From positions 812,501-876,500 of the forward strand of contig NZ_OY764015.1 in assembly GCF_963667775.1 (NCBI RefSeq): a stretch of 64,000 nt of DNA. The letters run 5' to 3'. Both the position numbers and the translations under genes were made by a program. Positions 38,340 through 45,841 of this stretch are shown here, one piece after another. The DNA is from an uncultured Trichococcus sp. (GTDB taxonomy: Bacteria > Bacillota > Bacilli > Lactobacillales > Aerococcaceae). Within the stretch, counting starts at the first letter, position 1. Every line of letters begins with the position of its first letter. Below the pieces are notes generated by a model. The model ran no database searches, was not told the origin of the DNA, and saw nothing but the letters and a program-made list of their open reading frames with translations.

Positions 38340-39355
38340 ATTGTCCCCCAATTCACTGGTTGTGTTGTTCTGCCTTCAAGAAGGTTTTCTTGCTGCGCCT
38401 TTTGCGGCTCTTGTTGCCGTTTGTTCTGGCGTTTATTTTCATCGTTTTTAAGTTTCGTATAGCGCGCTTTTAAGTGGCCAAGCACCCTAATCTTGTCGGC
38501 ATCGCGAATTTCGCTGACGCCTTCCATTCGGGCGATTTCAGCATATAAATGATCGATATCCAATCCGGCATTTTGAATGGCAGAAGCATATTTGTCGATT
38601 GCGTCGTCCGTGCTCGGAATCTGCTGCACTTTCTCATGTTGCGGTTCTTGTTGTGCAGTTTGTTTCTCTGCCGATCCATTTTTTTTGCTGTGATTTGAAA
38701 TCAAATTCCGAAACGCTTTAATGGCTTCGTCCGCTTGCTCAGCGCTGGCATCATCGAGGCTGTTTAGTTCCAGTTGTTCCGCCGCCCACTTCAGGGCTTG
38801 GTTGGTGGCGTCCTCGCCGTGCATTCCTCGCAATTCAGCGTATTCTTCAGCAAGGTCAAACAGCTTCTTGTTTTGATCCCGTGAAATTTTGGCTATAGGT
38901 TTCTTGGAATCGATTTTGTCTTGGAAAGTATCTGGATCGTCCTTGTCGGTTGCAATGTTAAAGAATTTCAGCAAGAAATATTTTTCGCCGTAAGTCAGCG
39001 CTTTTCCTACCCCTTTTTCCCCCGCAAGATCAACTCCCTGCGCATACCAGGAAACTTTCACGGCATCGTTTGGATCATCGACATTGACCCACGTCATCGT
39101 CATATCCAGTTCGGTAAAGTATTCGTTTGAAGGTGTTCCTTTCGCATTCATGCGCTCAAACGTCGTCAAGTGGTGACCCACTACTTCCGGAACCAACATC
39201 AGGCCAACTTCGTTGATTTTTTCGTGTAAGGAACCCAACACATCGGATGAACCGACATAGTTATACTGCTTTCCTTGTTGTTCTTTTTTTAGGTAAGGAA
39301 CGGCCTTCCTGACTTCTGCAAGCCGTTGATACACATTTAATATTTTTTCAGCCAT
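38336..39355 (-). CDS. erf: ERF-family single-strand annealing protein
   Basis: 339 aa. N-terminal ERF core: NVYQRLAEVRKAVPYLKKEQ, then YNYVGSSDVLGSLHEKINEV and WYAQGVDLAGEKGVGKALTY, EKYFLLKFFNIATDKDDPD. The rest is a variable Gln/Lys-rich tail (NKRQNKRQQEPQKAQQENLL). ERF proteins anneal complementary single strands in phage circularisation and recombination. Followed by DUF1351, HNHc and SSB genes as partners. Confidence 0.92.
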   Translation of the reverse strand: MAEKILNVYQRLAEVRKAVPYLKKEQQGKQYNYVGSSDVLGSLHEKINEVGLMLVPEVVGHHLTTFERMNAKGTPSNEYFTELDMTMTWVNVDDPNDAVKVSWYAQGVDLAGEKGVGKALTYGEKYFLLKFFNIATDKDDPDTFQDKIDSKKPIAKISRDQNKKLFDLAEEYAELRGMHGEDATNQALKWAAEQLELNSLDDASAEQADEAIKAFRNLISNHSKKNGSAEKQTAQQEPQHEKVQQIPSTDDAIDKYASAIQNAGLDIDHLYAEIARMEGVSEIRDADKIRVLGHLKARYTKLKNDENKRQNKRQQEPQKAQQENLLEGRTTQPVNWGTI

Positions 39356-39361
39356 CAGCGC

Positions 39362-39571
39362 TCACCCTCTTCCTGCCGTTTTCAGTGTGTAATGTTCGTT
39401 CAAATAATCGCGCAAGGCATCTATCTCATTGATAACAAACTCGCCGTCTATATCGAAATATTCCTCGTTCTCATAGACGGGTTCGCCATCCCATGTTTCA
39501 GCTACTGGTTCCTGCTCCATTTCTTGCAAGTAGGAGGAATGAGCCGCTGATAACGCTTGATTGTTGTTCAT
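39362..39571 (-). CDS. Hypothetical early protein
   Basis: 69 aa, AAGGAGAATCCAA before ATG. Strongly acidic (MEQEPVAETWDGEPVYENEE, YFDIDGEFVINEIDALRDYL). Not recognised. Directly upstream of erf. Confidence 0.55.
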   Translation of the reverse strand: MNNNQALSAAHSSYLQEMEQEPVAETWDGEPVYENEEYFDIDGEFVINEIDALRDYLNEHYTLKTAGRG

Positions 39572-39589
39572 TTGGATTCTCCTTTATGG

Positions 39590-39644
39590 TAAAATGACAG
39601 TAGAATGTTTGTTCATGCCGCCTATTGCTGTAGGTGGCTTTTTT
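39590..39644 (+). terminator. Plus-strand terminator (with promoter-like box) inside the leftward operon
   Basis: GCCGCCTA (39617-39624) pairs with TAGGTGGC (39631-39638), 6-nt loop, followed by TTTTTT, in the plus direction. An extended -10-like TGGTAAAAT ends at 39595. Both lie between two leftward genes. Together they could define a very short antisense RNA or stop rightward read-through. The promoter half is weak evidence. Confidence 0.5.
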
Positions 39645-39873
39645 ATTTCAAAAATGCAGTAGCTTCGATTTTCCCCTTTGCCGCCGTTGTCCAAACGTGA
39701 GTGTCTACCCGGTGCACTTCGCTCGTCACTTTCACCAGATCAGTAAAAGCAAAACAATCGAGTGCATTCGCTTCATCCAATTTGTAAAATTTCACATTGT
39801 CACATTCGCGATATAGTTCCAGGACTTTCTTTTCATCCTCGGTTAGATACTTCTTTCTGATGCGTTTATTCAT
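39643..39873 (-). CDS. Hypothetical early protein
   Basis: 76 aa. MNKRIRKKYLTEDEKKVLEL, then YRECDNVKFYKLDEANALDC. Helical, charged. Unknown. A plus-strand terminator hairpin follows its stop codon. Confidence 0.55.
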   Translation of the reverse strand: MNKRIRKKYLTEDEKKVLELYRECDNVKFYKLDEANALDCFAFTDLVKVTSEVHRVDTHVWTTAAKGKIEATAFLK

Positions 39874-39889
39874 TTATCACTTCAACCTC

Positions 39890-40495
39890 CTAGAAATCCG
39901 TTCTTACTGGCGTTATTAGGTATTCGTATTTTTCGAAAACCAATTTGAATGGCTTGTTTTTTGTGGTGAACTTAACAGTCGCGCAGCCGTTGTTAAACTT
40001 TTTCTCGTTTATGGCATCATTCATAAATTCCAGCGCATTTATGAGATATTCAACATTTACCGACAGAAGCATTTCGCCTTCGCAATCCTCTAAAGGCATT
40101 TTTATTTCGTAATCGGGCCATCCGTCTTTAGTGAGCACGACCGCTTTGTTTTTGATATCCATCTTTATCAGATTGTTGAAGTGTGTTTTCTCCATGAATG
40201 GCCTCACAGACTTCAAAAGCGTTCCGACATGGACGTTCATTTCACAGCTGATATTTTCGAATTCGAAAAATTTCCAGACTTCAGGGTACTTTCCATCTTC
40301 CGGCGGCATCATCGTAAAAATATTTAAGACGAAATCAGTTGGGTTGGTATGAAATTCAGAAACCTTAACCGCAACACGAGAATCTGTAGCATATAGATTT
40401 CCGTCATTTGAATAATTGATGCATTGCAGCATTGGCCGGGTAGAGAATTTGCTGACAGCCTTTTTTAAGTGTTTATTTAATTGATTAGCTTTCAA
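39890..40495 (-). CDS. Small beta-sliding-clamp-like protein
   Basis: 201 aa. KKAVSKFSTRPMLQCINYSN, GNLYATDSRVAVKVSEF resembles the first DnaN strands (.TRPIL..I.......ATDS.RLA), and the end YLINALEFMNDA, VKFTTKNKPFKLVFEKYEYL, ITPVRTDF matches the last DnaN strands (...Y.I.PVR). It is about half the length of a bacterial clamp subunit (about 370 aa), so it could be a two-domain subunit forming a higher-order ring, or a clamp decoy. It lies upstream of ERF in the replication operon. Confidence 0.65.
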   Translation of the reverse strand: MKANQLNKHLKKAVSKFSTRPMLQCINYSNDGNLYATDSRVAVKVSEFHTNPTDFVLNIFTMMPPEDGKYPEVWKFFEFENISCEMNVHVGTLLKSVRPFMEKTHFNNLIKMDIKNKAVVLTKDGWPDYEIKMPLEDCEGEMLLSVNVEYLINALEFMNDAINEKKFNNGCATVKFTTKNKPFKLVFEKYEYLITPVRTDF

Positions 40496-40522
40496 TTCGA
40501 AACCTCCATTACATGTCTACTT

Positions 40523-40738
40523 CTATTCAAATGTTTCTAAGGCATTTTCCAAACTTTTCATAAGTCCTTGTTTGGCCAACGCTTCATCTATCCCAGCTTG
40601 CACAAGATATTTTTTTATTTGATTCGTCATTTCGCACAGCAGAAAAATAATAGCCGTCGACTGACCCTCTAATTCAAAGTGGATGCCTCCGCCTTCTCCA
40701 ACACTTGCTTTGATAAACGTTCCTTCTTCAATTTCCAT
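40523..40738 (-). CDS. Hypothetical early protein
   Basis: 71 aa. Begins MEIEEGTFIKASVGEGGGIH and continues with a helix TAIIFLLCEMTNQIKKYLVQ. Similar short proteins occur near phage clamps and recombinases. Unknown function. Confidence 0.55.
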   Translation of the reverse strand: MEIEEGTFIKASVGEGGGIHFELEGQSTAIIFLLCEMTNQIKKYLVQAGIDEALAKQGLMKSLENALETFE

Positions 40739-40755
40739 CTTCTATTCCTCCGTTT

Positions 40756-40881
40756 CTAAAATAAAAGCCCTTGTTCGATGCCACCCACGATGCCGATGAT
40801 TAGTAATGCGATACTAACCACTACCGTAGTACCTATAAAGTTGACCAATTTTTCTTCAAATTCGTTCGTGAAGATTTTCAT
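40756..40881 (-). CDS. Small membrane protein (41 aa)
   Basis: ATG after TGAGGAGGTAACTGC. MKIFTNEFEEKLVNFIGTTV then VVSIALLIIGIVGGIEQGLL: an amphipathic start and one transmembrane helix. Well-formed site; unknown function. Confidence 0.55.
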   Translation of the reverse strand: MKIFTNEFEEKLVNFIGTTVVVSIALLIIGIVGGIEQGLLF

Positions 40882-40893
40882 GCAGTTACCTCC

Positions 40894-40971
40894 TCAGAAA
40901 TTTAGTACCCACAGCAATTCGCCAAAGCAAAAACAAAGGTAGAAATACACAGTTAGCCAAACGATCCTCAT
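40894..40971 (-). CDS. Possible tiny membrane peptide (25 aa)
   Basis: MRIVWLTVYFYLCFCFGELL then WVLNF; ATG overlaps the stop of the excisionase-like gene (ATGA). Its stop supplies the AGGAGG of the next gene. No independent ribosome binding site beyond AAAGGGGATGAAGAT, so support is modest. Confidence 0.4.
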   Translation of the reverse strand: MRIVWLTVYFYLCFCFGELLWVLNF

Positions 40972-41153
40972 ATCTTCATCCCCTTTATCAGCCATTGCTC
41001 CAACGCTTGTTTATGGAACCGCCAATCATTACCAATTCTCCTACCCGGTATGCGCATTTCCTCGTCTTTTGATTTAGCATAGGCATACAAGCTATTTCTA
41101 GATATCCGAAGGAAGGCAGCCGCTTCCTTCGCGGTTAGAACATCGTGCTCCAT
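40968..41153 (-). CDS. Excisionase-like helix-turn-helix protein
   Basis: 61 aa. LTAKEAAAFLRISRNSLYAY and IPGRRIGNDWRFHKQALEQW are the MerR-like fold of the DNA-binding excisionase family (binding of the EAA.FL.IS..TLY.. type). Located right after the antirepressor gene, as first early genes often are. It could be the excisionase or an early regulator; the integrase gene is not adjacent. Confidence 0.75.
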   Translation of the reverse strand: MEHDVLTAKEAAAFLRISRNSLYAYAKSKDEEMRIPGRRIGNDWRFHKQALEQWLIKGMKI

Positions 41154-41155
41154 AG

Positions 41156-41926
41156 CTAAACCTCCATTTCTCTCTTGTATACGCCGTACTTAATCGCAAA
41201 TTCCTTCACTACAGCCACGTATATTTCAACGATCTTCTTGTCATCGGAAATGACATCCACTTTCGTTAGGTTGTCACGCTTGGACTTGCTGACACCTTCG
41301 TCAGCCATCCGGCGGCGCTTGTTCGTGAGTCGTGTTTCCAATTGGACGCCACCTCGACGATCGACCTCTTTGAAGATTGCGGACCTTATTTCCTTGTGCG
41401 CTTCTGGAGTATTGCCCATAACGCGGACGACTTTGTTGATCAGCGCGTTGGCATCCTTGCGCCAATCGGTCGTGTTGAGAGATACGATGTCAGAAATGTT
41501 GTCGATCTTTGTTTCAAGCTGCTTCTGAGCTAACTCCTGTTTGGCCATGTTATTTACTAGATTTGCCATCAGCTGTAATTCAGGACTGAGGCTTGACATG
41601 TCCATCTGCTGTTTGATGTGATTTTCCATGGCGTTGAAGGCTTCGATATATTTCAATTTGAATTCAAGAACTTTCCCTGTATTGCTGAAGCCCAATACCG
41701 CTAACGTGAATCCATCCCGATTCATATAAATCATTCGGTATGGTTGTTTATTCTGCGGATGAATGTAGGTATCTTCCCAGAATAGGTCTGCATATTTTTG
41801 TGCAAGCCCCTCTTTCAGGTCATCGACTGCTTTCAAAACAACGCGGTGCTCCTTTTCGAAAACATCTGCTATTTGAAGACTAGTCGTTACAGCCTGCTGT
41901 TCTTTCATAACTACTAAATTATCCAT
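41156..41926 (-). CDS. Rha-family antirepressor/regulator
   Basis: 256 aa. N-terminal Rha domain: TSLQIADVFEKEHRVVLKAV, YRMIYMNRDGFTLAVLGFSN, KYIEAFNAMENH. The C-terminal domain (DANALINKVVRVMGNTPEAH, EIRSAIFKEVDRRGGVQLET) is like the DNA-binding/antirepressor C-termini of ORF6C type. First gene of the main early operon, transcribed away from a plus-strand promoter at 41956-41984. Likely modulates the lysis-lysogeny choice. Confidence 0.85.
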   Translation of the reverse strand: MDNLVVMKEQQAVTTSLQIADVFEKEHRVVLKAVDDLKEGLAQKYADLFWEDTYIHPQNKQPYRMIYMNRDGFTLAVLGFSNTGKVLEFKLKYIEAFNAMENHIKQQMDMSSLSPELQLMANLVNNMAKQELAQKQLETKIDNISDIVSLNTTDWRKDANALINKVVRVMGNTPEAHKEIRSAIFKEVDRRGGVQLETRLTNKRRRMADEGVSKSKRDNLTKVDVISDDKKIVEIYVAVVKEFAIKYGVYKREMEV

Positions 41927-41954
41927 AACTAAATTTCCTCCCTTTTAAAATCTT

Positions 41955-41984
41955 CTTTCATAAATGATGAAAGTTCCGTATAAT
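41955..41984 (+). promoter_or_regulatory. Plus-strand promoter with 7-bp operator palindrome
   Basis: TTTCAT (41956-41961), 17 bp, TATAAT (41979-41984), with the inverted repeat CTTTCAT-AAATG-ATGAAAG at 41955-41973 spanning the -35 and spacer. It points away from the Rha gene, towards the terminator at 42330. The -35 is poor, so it may need activation. Confidence 0.5.
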
Positions 41985-42361
41985 GGTCTTACCTGCACGT
42001 TTCACCCAAATCCATGCAGGTGTTGGAGCTGATGTAATTTGTCAGAGTTTTTGAAGGGTGCTGTTTTGCAGTAAGTTAGGCAATCACAATGGATTTCACT
42101 TTCGATCCCGACCTGGACAGCAGGAATAAAAATGTGAAGATTATATTTGGCATTCGCGTGTCTGATGTTAGCCGCATCGACACAATCGCAAACTCGGCTG
42201 AAAGCGTAGAATGACTCGTATGATCCTAGAAAGTAGTGATTGGTGATTTATTTTTTTCGCAGTACTGGGCGCGATACCAGAAATGAAAAAAGGTAACTGC
42301 TACTTGCTTGCAAATTAAAATTTCGTAAAAGTGTTTCCCGTAGCAGGGGAAGCACTTTTTT
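41985..42361 (+). other. Gap of 420 bp holding a possible plus-strand RNA and 41-codon frame
   Basis: Between the Rha gene and the first regulator gene. A plus-strand promoter at its left and a strong plus-strand terminator at its right frame a transcript of about 370 nt. Near its start ACCTGCA and TGCAGGT can pair (7 bp, 15-nt loop). A frame at 42089-42214 would encode MDFTFDPDLDSRNKNVKIIF and 21 further residues, but it has only a weak GTTAGG site. This may be a small RNA, a decayed gene or a short protein; I cannot decide. Confidence 0.45.
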
Positions 42362-42363
42362 TA
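42330..42363 (+). terminator. Strong intrinsic terminator, plus direction
   Basis: AGTGTTTCCC (42330-42339) pairs fully with GGGAAGCACT (42347-42356, one G-U), 7-nt loop, followed by seven T. On the minus strand only four T follow, so it would stop leftward transcription from the Cro-like genes less efficiently. Confidence 0.85.
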
Positions 42364-42552
42364 TTTAAAGAAATCATTAGCATCCACTTCCGGAAAAGTA
42401 TTCTTAACTTTCTGGATAAAATTAAAACTCGGAGTCTTAAAGCCGCCTTCTGTTTTTGTGTAATCGGAAATAGAGACTTTTATCCGTTTTGCCATTTCGA
42501 CCTGAGTTAAACTATATTTTTCTCGTAGTTTTACTAGCACTTTCAAACGCAT
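42361..42552 (-). CDS. Small XRE-family regulator
   Basis: 63 aa. LVKLREKYSLTQVEMAKRIK and SISDYTKTEGGFKTPSFNFI form a helix-turn-helix of the XRE type. Second gene of the leftward lytic transcript. It could be a second Cro-like or CII-like regulator of early genes. Its stop overlaps the terminator stem region. Confidence 0.75.
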   Translation of the reverse strand: MRLKVLVKLREKYSLTQVEMAKRIKVSISDYTKTEGGFKTPSFNFIQKVKNTFPEVDANDFFK

Positions 42553-42566
42553 GTAGCCGCTCCCTT

Positions 42567-42758
42567 CTATTTGATCCCCAATACTTTCACAATTGTCAGC
42601 AGCATTTCATTTGCCTTAGGACCTGTTTTCTTTCCGCTCAGAACCTCACTCAAATATTGAGGGTTCACATTAATTAGCAGCGCCAAATTACGTTGACTAA
42701 TTTCCTTCTCTTGCAAGTGCTCTAAAATCTTGTTTCGTAGCGGTAATGTTTCTGGCAT
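42567..42758 (-). CDS. Cro-like XRE regulator
   Basis: 63 aa. ILEHLQEKEISQRNLALLIN, PQYLSEVLSGKKTGPKANEM, LTIVKVLGIK: a compact helix-turn-helix, divergent from the repressor gene. As the first gene of the leftward promoter it takes the Cro position. AGGAGAGAGGAAATGCC provides the ribosome binding site. Confidence 0.8.
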   Translation of the reverse strand: MPETLPLRNKILEHLQEKEISQRNLALLINVNPQYLSEVLSGKKTGPKANEMLLTIVKVLGIK

Positions 42759-43070
42759 TTCCTCTCTCCTCCTTAATTCGTTTAAAAAATAAGCTAAAAA
42801 GTTATCTAATCGGCTAATGATAATTGACCTTGAATAACTTATATGATATTATCAGGACATAGTTAAATAAGACTTATAAAACCTGATAATTCAACCTTTG
42901 ATTACGTTCCCCAACGTCATTTGGATTTAATTTAATTAGGTCTATCAAGTTGCCTTTAGCTAACTAATTAGCTTATGGACATAGTATATTATCAAATATG
43001 ATATTTGTCAACGAATTAAATAGTTTATTTGATATCTTTATTTTCCATGGGCTTCGAAAGGTTGATATAA
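42759..43070. promoter_or_regulatory. Lysogeny switch region with leftward promoter and operator palindrome
   Basis: 312 bp between the divergent Cro-like and repressor genes. The minus strand has a consensus promoter, TTGACA (43006-43011), 17 bp, TATACT (42983-42988), whose spacer contains the perfect palindrome CAAATAT-G-ATATTTG (42993-43007). Related half-sites, such as TTTGATA near 43027 and TGATATTATCA near 42851, suggest further operators. AT-rich throughout. The rightward repressor promoter probably uses TTGTCA at 43005, but its -10 is unclear. Confidence 0.75.
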
Positions 43071-43394
43071 GTGAGTTTAGTTGGAAATATAAAACAACTT
43101 TGTAGCGGAAGAGGTATTACAATTGCGGAATTAGAAAGAAGAGTTGGTATCTCGAATGGGCAAATAAGAAAGTGGGATACTTCTACTCCCGGTTTGGACA
43201 AAGTGAAGTTGGTAGCTGATTACTTTGGAGTGTCAGTGGACTATTTGATAAACGGAGGCCATCAGTCTCGATTCGTCGAAACGGATTTAGCTAAAATGGT
43301 TGACAATGCGATGAGTTTTGATGGAAAGCCGATTGATGAACACGACAGAGAGGTTATTTTGGCTTTCTTGAAAGGAAAATACGGAGTTGGTTAG
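43071..43394 (+). CDS. CI-like phage repressor (XRE)
   Basis: 107 aa, GTG start after AAAGGTTGATATAA. IKQLCSGRGITIAELERRVG, ISNGQIRKWDTSTPGLDKVK and VADYFGVSVDYLINGG are a classic XRE DNA-binding domain. The C-terminal 40 residues are short and helical (EVILAFLKGKYGVG), with no LexA-like peptidase, so it must be inactivated by other means such as the ImmA-like protease downstream, as for ImmR. Confidence 0.88.
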   Translation: MSLVGNIKQLCSGRGITIAELERRVGISNGQIRKWDTSTPGLDKVKLVADYFGVSVDYLINGGHQSRFVETDLAKMVDNAMSFDGKPIDEHDREVILAFLKGKYGVG

Positions 43395-43405
43395 AAGGTG
43401 AGTAA

Positions 43406-43771
43406 ATGCAGCGTGTTTTATCTGAAGCAAAAGAGCTTGGGATAGATGTCCATTTTATAGAATTAAAAAAGGACGGCTACTCCTTGATAGAGTTAAAAAT
43501 GATATTTATTAATCAAGATCTTCACGAAGAAAAAGCTATTGAGGTTTTGATCCATGAGCTAGCTCATTTTAAATTACATTCCGAATATTCAATTCTGTAT
43601 AAAATGAGCGTTCCTCATCTAAAGATGGAACAAGAGGCAATTAATTATGCCGTCGAACAGATAATCGAAGATAACGATGGAGTTTACAACTACACCCAAT
43701 TGATCGAAGAGTTCAAAATCGGCATGGGTTCAGATGTTCGTTTCGCGAATTATGAAATAAAAAAACTCTAA
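43406..43771 (+). CDS. ImmA-like metalloprotease (anti-repressor)
   Basis: 121 aa. EVLIHELAHFKLHSEYSILY has the HExxH zinc motif, with EQEAINYAVEQIIED supplying the downstream ligand helix of ImmA/IrrE peptidases. It follows the repressor by 11 bp (same transcript), as immR-immA in ICEBs1 and many phages; there ImmA cleaves ImmR on induction. Slightly shorter than typical. Confidence 0.88.
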   Translation: MQRVLSEAKELGIDVHFIELKKDGYSLIELKMIFINQDLHEEKAIEVLIHELAHFKLHSEYSILYKMSVPHLKMEQEAINYAVEQIIEDNDGVYNYTQLIEEFKIGMGSDVRFANYEIKKL

Positions 43772-43891
43772 CACTGCTACCAACAGCGCTAGAGAATGTG
43801 TTTCTATCCAAATAAAATATAACAATATTCCGAGTATTATGAAAGTCTTTTATTTTAATACTCACGATATTGTAGAAATGAGGAAAATGAA

Positions 43892-44572
43892 ATGAGTGCA
43901 TTAGTTGGTGTTGGTGGTTTCTTTGTTTTTATATTCGGAGTTTTATCGTTTTTCTTTTATTTTAAAAAACCGGAGAAAAGGAAGAATTCAAAGTACATTG
44001 TGTTAGCTGGGATAGTTTTATTCATCGTAGGGTTAATGATCCCGTCTCCGGAACCGCAACCAGAAGATAGTGTCGCTATCGCGCAAGAAGAAGCTAGTTC
44101 GGAAATTATTCTTAATGATCCGGAAAGCGAAGTCGTTGAAGAAACCGCGCCAGTAGAGGTAGAATCTTTTTCAATTGGCGAAGAAGTCACCGTCGGAGAC
44201 GTTTCGTACGTGGTTAATGGTGTATCTTCCGCTGAAACGCTGGGTGGGGAATATTTAAACAAAACTGCGCAAGGTATATTTTTGGTTGTAAACGTTACTG
44301 TTATCAATAAAGGAAATGAGTCTTTAGATGTTTCGAATACGTTTTTTACGCTAGTGGACGGAGAGAAGCAATATGATTCAGATAGCGCCGCTTCCTTGTA
44401 CGCAAACGAATCCGGGCAATCATTCTTTGTTAACTCAATAAACCCCGACTTATCTCTGACAAGTAATGTTGCGTTTGACGTAACTCAAGCGATCGTTGAT
44501 TCCCAAACGAAACAATTACAAGTTCAGACCGGAGTATGGGGAACTGAAAAAGGCTTGATAAATTTGCAATGA
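43892..44572 (+). CDS. Membrane-anchored DUF4352-type protein, likely lysogenic gene
   Basis: 226 aa. Two hydrophobic segments (residues 6-25, VGGFFVFIFGVLSFFFYF; residues 38-52, VLAGIVLFIVGLMI) precede an acidic linker (DSVAIAQEEASSEI, NDPESEVVEETAPVEV) and an extracellular beta-sandwich domain with the DUF4352 pattern (GDVSYVVNGVSSAETLGG, GIFLVVNVTVINKGNESLDV). Such proteins next to phage repressors are often expressed in the lysogen and may affect superinfection or the envelope. A role is inferred from position only. Confidence 0.75.
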   Translation: MSALVGVGGFFVFIFGVLSFFFYFKKPEKRKNSKYIVLAGIVLFIVGLMIPSPEPQPEDSVAIAQEEASSEIILNDPESEVVEETAPVEVESFSIGEEVTVGDVSYVVNGVSSAETLGGEYLNKTAQGIFLVVNVTVINKGNESLDVSNTFFTLVDGEKQYDSDSAASLYANESGQSFFVNSINPDLSLTSNVAFDVTQAIVDSQTKQLQVQTGVWGTEKGLINLQ

Positions 44573-44639
44573 TTGAAAAGTAAAAAAACACCTTGCTCCC
44601 CCAGTTTGGCGACCGAGAAGCGAGGTGTGGCAACAGAGT

Positions 44640-44675
44640 ACGAAACGTTGAATAACTCAACGTCTTTTTTTGTAC
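44640..44675 (+). terminator. Terminator before the integrase gene
   Basis: ACGTTGA-ATAAC-TCAACGT followed by CTTTTTTT, 7-bp perfect stem. It ends the repressor-ImmA-DUF4352 transcript. Confidence 0.8.
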
Positions 44676-44707
44676 CTGTATGCCCTATTTTAACATAAAA
44701 AGAGGGT

Positions 44708-45841
44708 ATGGACATGGGAAGTATAGAGAAACGCGGAAAAAAATACATCATGCGGACGGTGGTTGGATACAAGTCGAACGGCAACCCAATCCGCAAAAGC
44801 AAGACGGCAGCTGCTACAAATAAGCGTGATGCTACGAAGGAATTAGCCTTGTGGGAAATCGCTTTGGAAAGCGAAACGAGCATCAAAGAGGAATTGCCCA
44901 CCCTATCCGAATTTGTGGATGAATGGTTGCACAAATATGCACACGAAGTCCTGAAGATACAGACCGTCGCGCGATATGTCGAAGTATTGAACGGGCGTTA
45001 TTTGCCCATTTTGGGAGGCAAACGACTAAATGAGATAACTCCTTTGGATATTCAAAAAATCATCAGCGCGGCGCGGAATCTGCGTACTGGCGAAGAATTG
45101 ACGCAACGAAGTAAGGTTATCATCAAGTCGGCCATCAAGAGCGTGTTTGATGCGGCATTGGATTGGGAACTGGTGGATCGGAACCCGTGCGACCGCGCCA
45201 AGATTGGCAAAGGTAAGCCGGCAGCCAAGCAGAATGAACCGTACTCCGAAATCGAATTGATTGATATCTTCGAGAAATTAGAAGATGAACGCATCCGCAC
45301 ACGGGTTATTATCACGCTTGCTATCGTGACCGGAGGGCGGGCCGGGGAAATCGGCGCCCTGCAGAATAAACATATCAATTACGCAGACAGGAAGATAACC
45401 TTTGAGCAGACAGTCGTAAACACACACGGCGAAGGTTATCGAATCCAAAGCGAAACGAAAACGAACACGGTCAAGGAAATGTATCTGCCCGATTCGGTGC
45501 TTGACCTGCTGCAAGCCTTCGATGCACAAATGCACTCCGGAAATTTGTCCAGGAGTCTGGGCGATCGGGACGGCTACCTATTCGGAGAATTCTTGTCGGC
45601 CGCTATTGTCGGGAACGTCTTCCGGAACTTCGTAAAGAAACACAATCTGCGCGAAATACGATTCCACGACCTGCGGCACACCTCGGCATCGTACTTGTAT
45701 AATCAGGGTGTGGCATTGAAAGAGATCCAAAATATGTTGGGCCACAAAAATATTAATACCACGGCATCAATTTACACGCATACGAACGAGGAGAAGAAGC
45801 GAATAACTGCGGAAATTTTCGGAAACGTCATGAAAAAGTGA
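44708..45841 (+). CDS. int: Phage tyrosine integrase
   Basis: 377 aa. N-terminal arm-binding region (MGSIEKRGKKYIMRTVVGYK), SAM-like core-binding domain (LSEFVDEWLHKYAHEVLKIQ), and catalytic domain with Arg in TGGRAGEIGAL, HDLRHTSASYLYNQG, LGHKNINTTASIYTHT (Tyr nucleophile in IYTHT). It integrates the phage, with its attachment site expected just downstream. It is the last prophage gene before the chromosome, 245 bp from plsY. Two ATG starts six bases apart are possible. Confidence 0.95.
   Translation: MDMGSIEKRGKKYIMRTVVGYKSNGNPIRKSKTAAATNKRDATKELALWEIALESETSIKEELPTLSEFVDEWLHKYAHEVLKIQTVARYVEVLNGRYLPILGGKRLNEITPLDIQKIISAARNLRTGEELTQRSKVIIKSAIKSVFDAALDWELVDRNPCDRAKIGKGKPAAKQNEPYSEIELIDIFEKLEDERIRTRVIITLAIVTGGRAGEIGALQNKHINYADRKITFEQTVVNTHGEGYRIQSETKTNTVKEMYLPDSVLDLLQAFDAQMHSGNLSRSLGDRDGYLFGEFLSAAIVGNVFRNFVKKHNLREIRFHDLRHTSASYLYNQGVALKEIQNMLGHKNINTTASIYTHTNEEKKRITAEIFGNVMKK

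Noticed and set aside
43406-43771. Toxin-antitoxin pair formed by the repressor and metalloprotease
   Set aside because: Both match the ImmR-ImmA arrangement, and the position at the lysogeny switch explains them without a toxin role.
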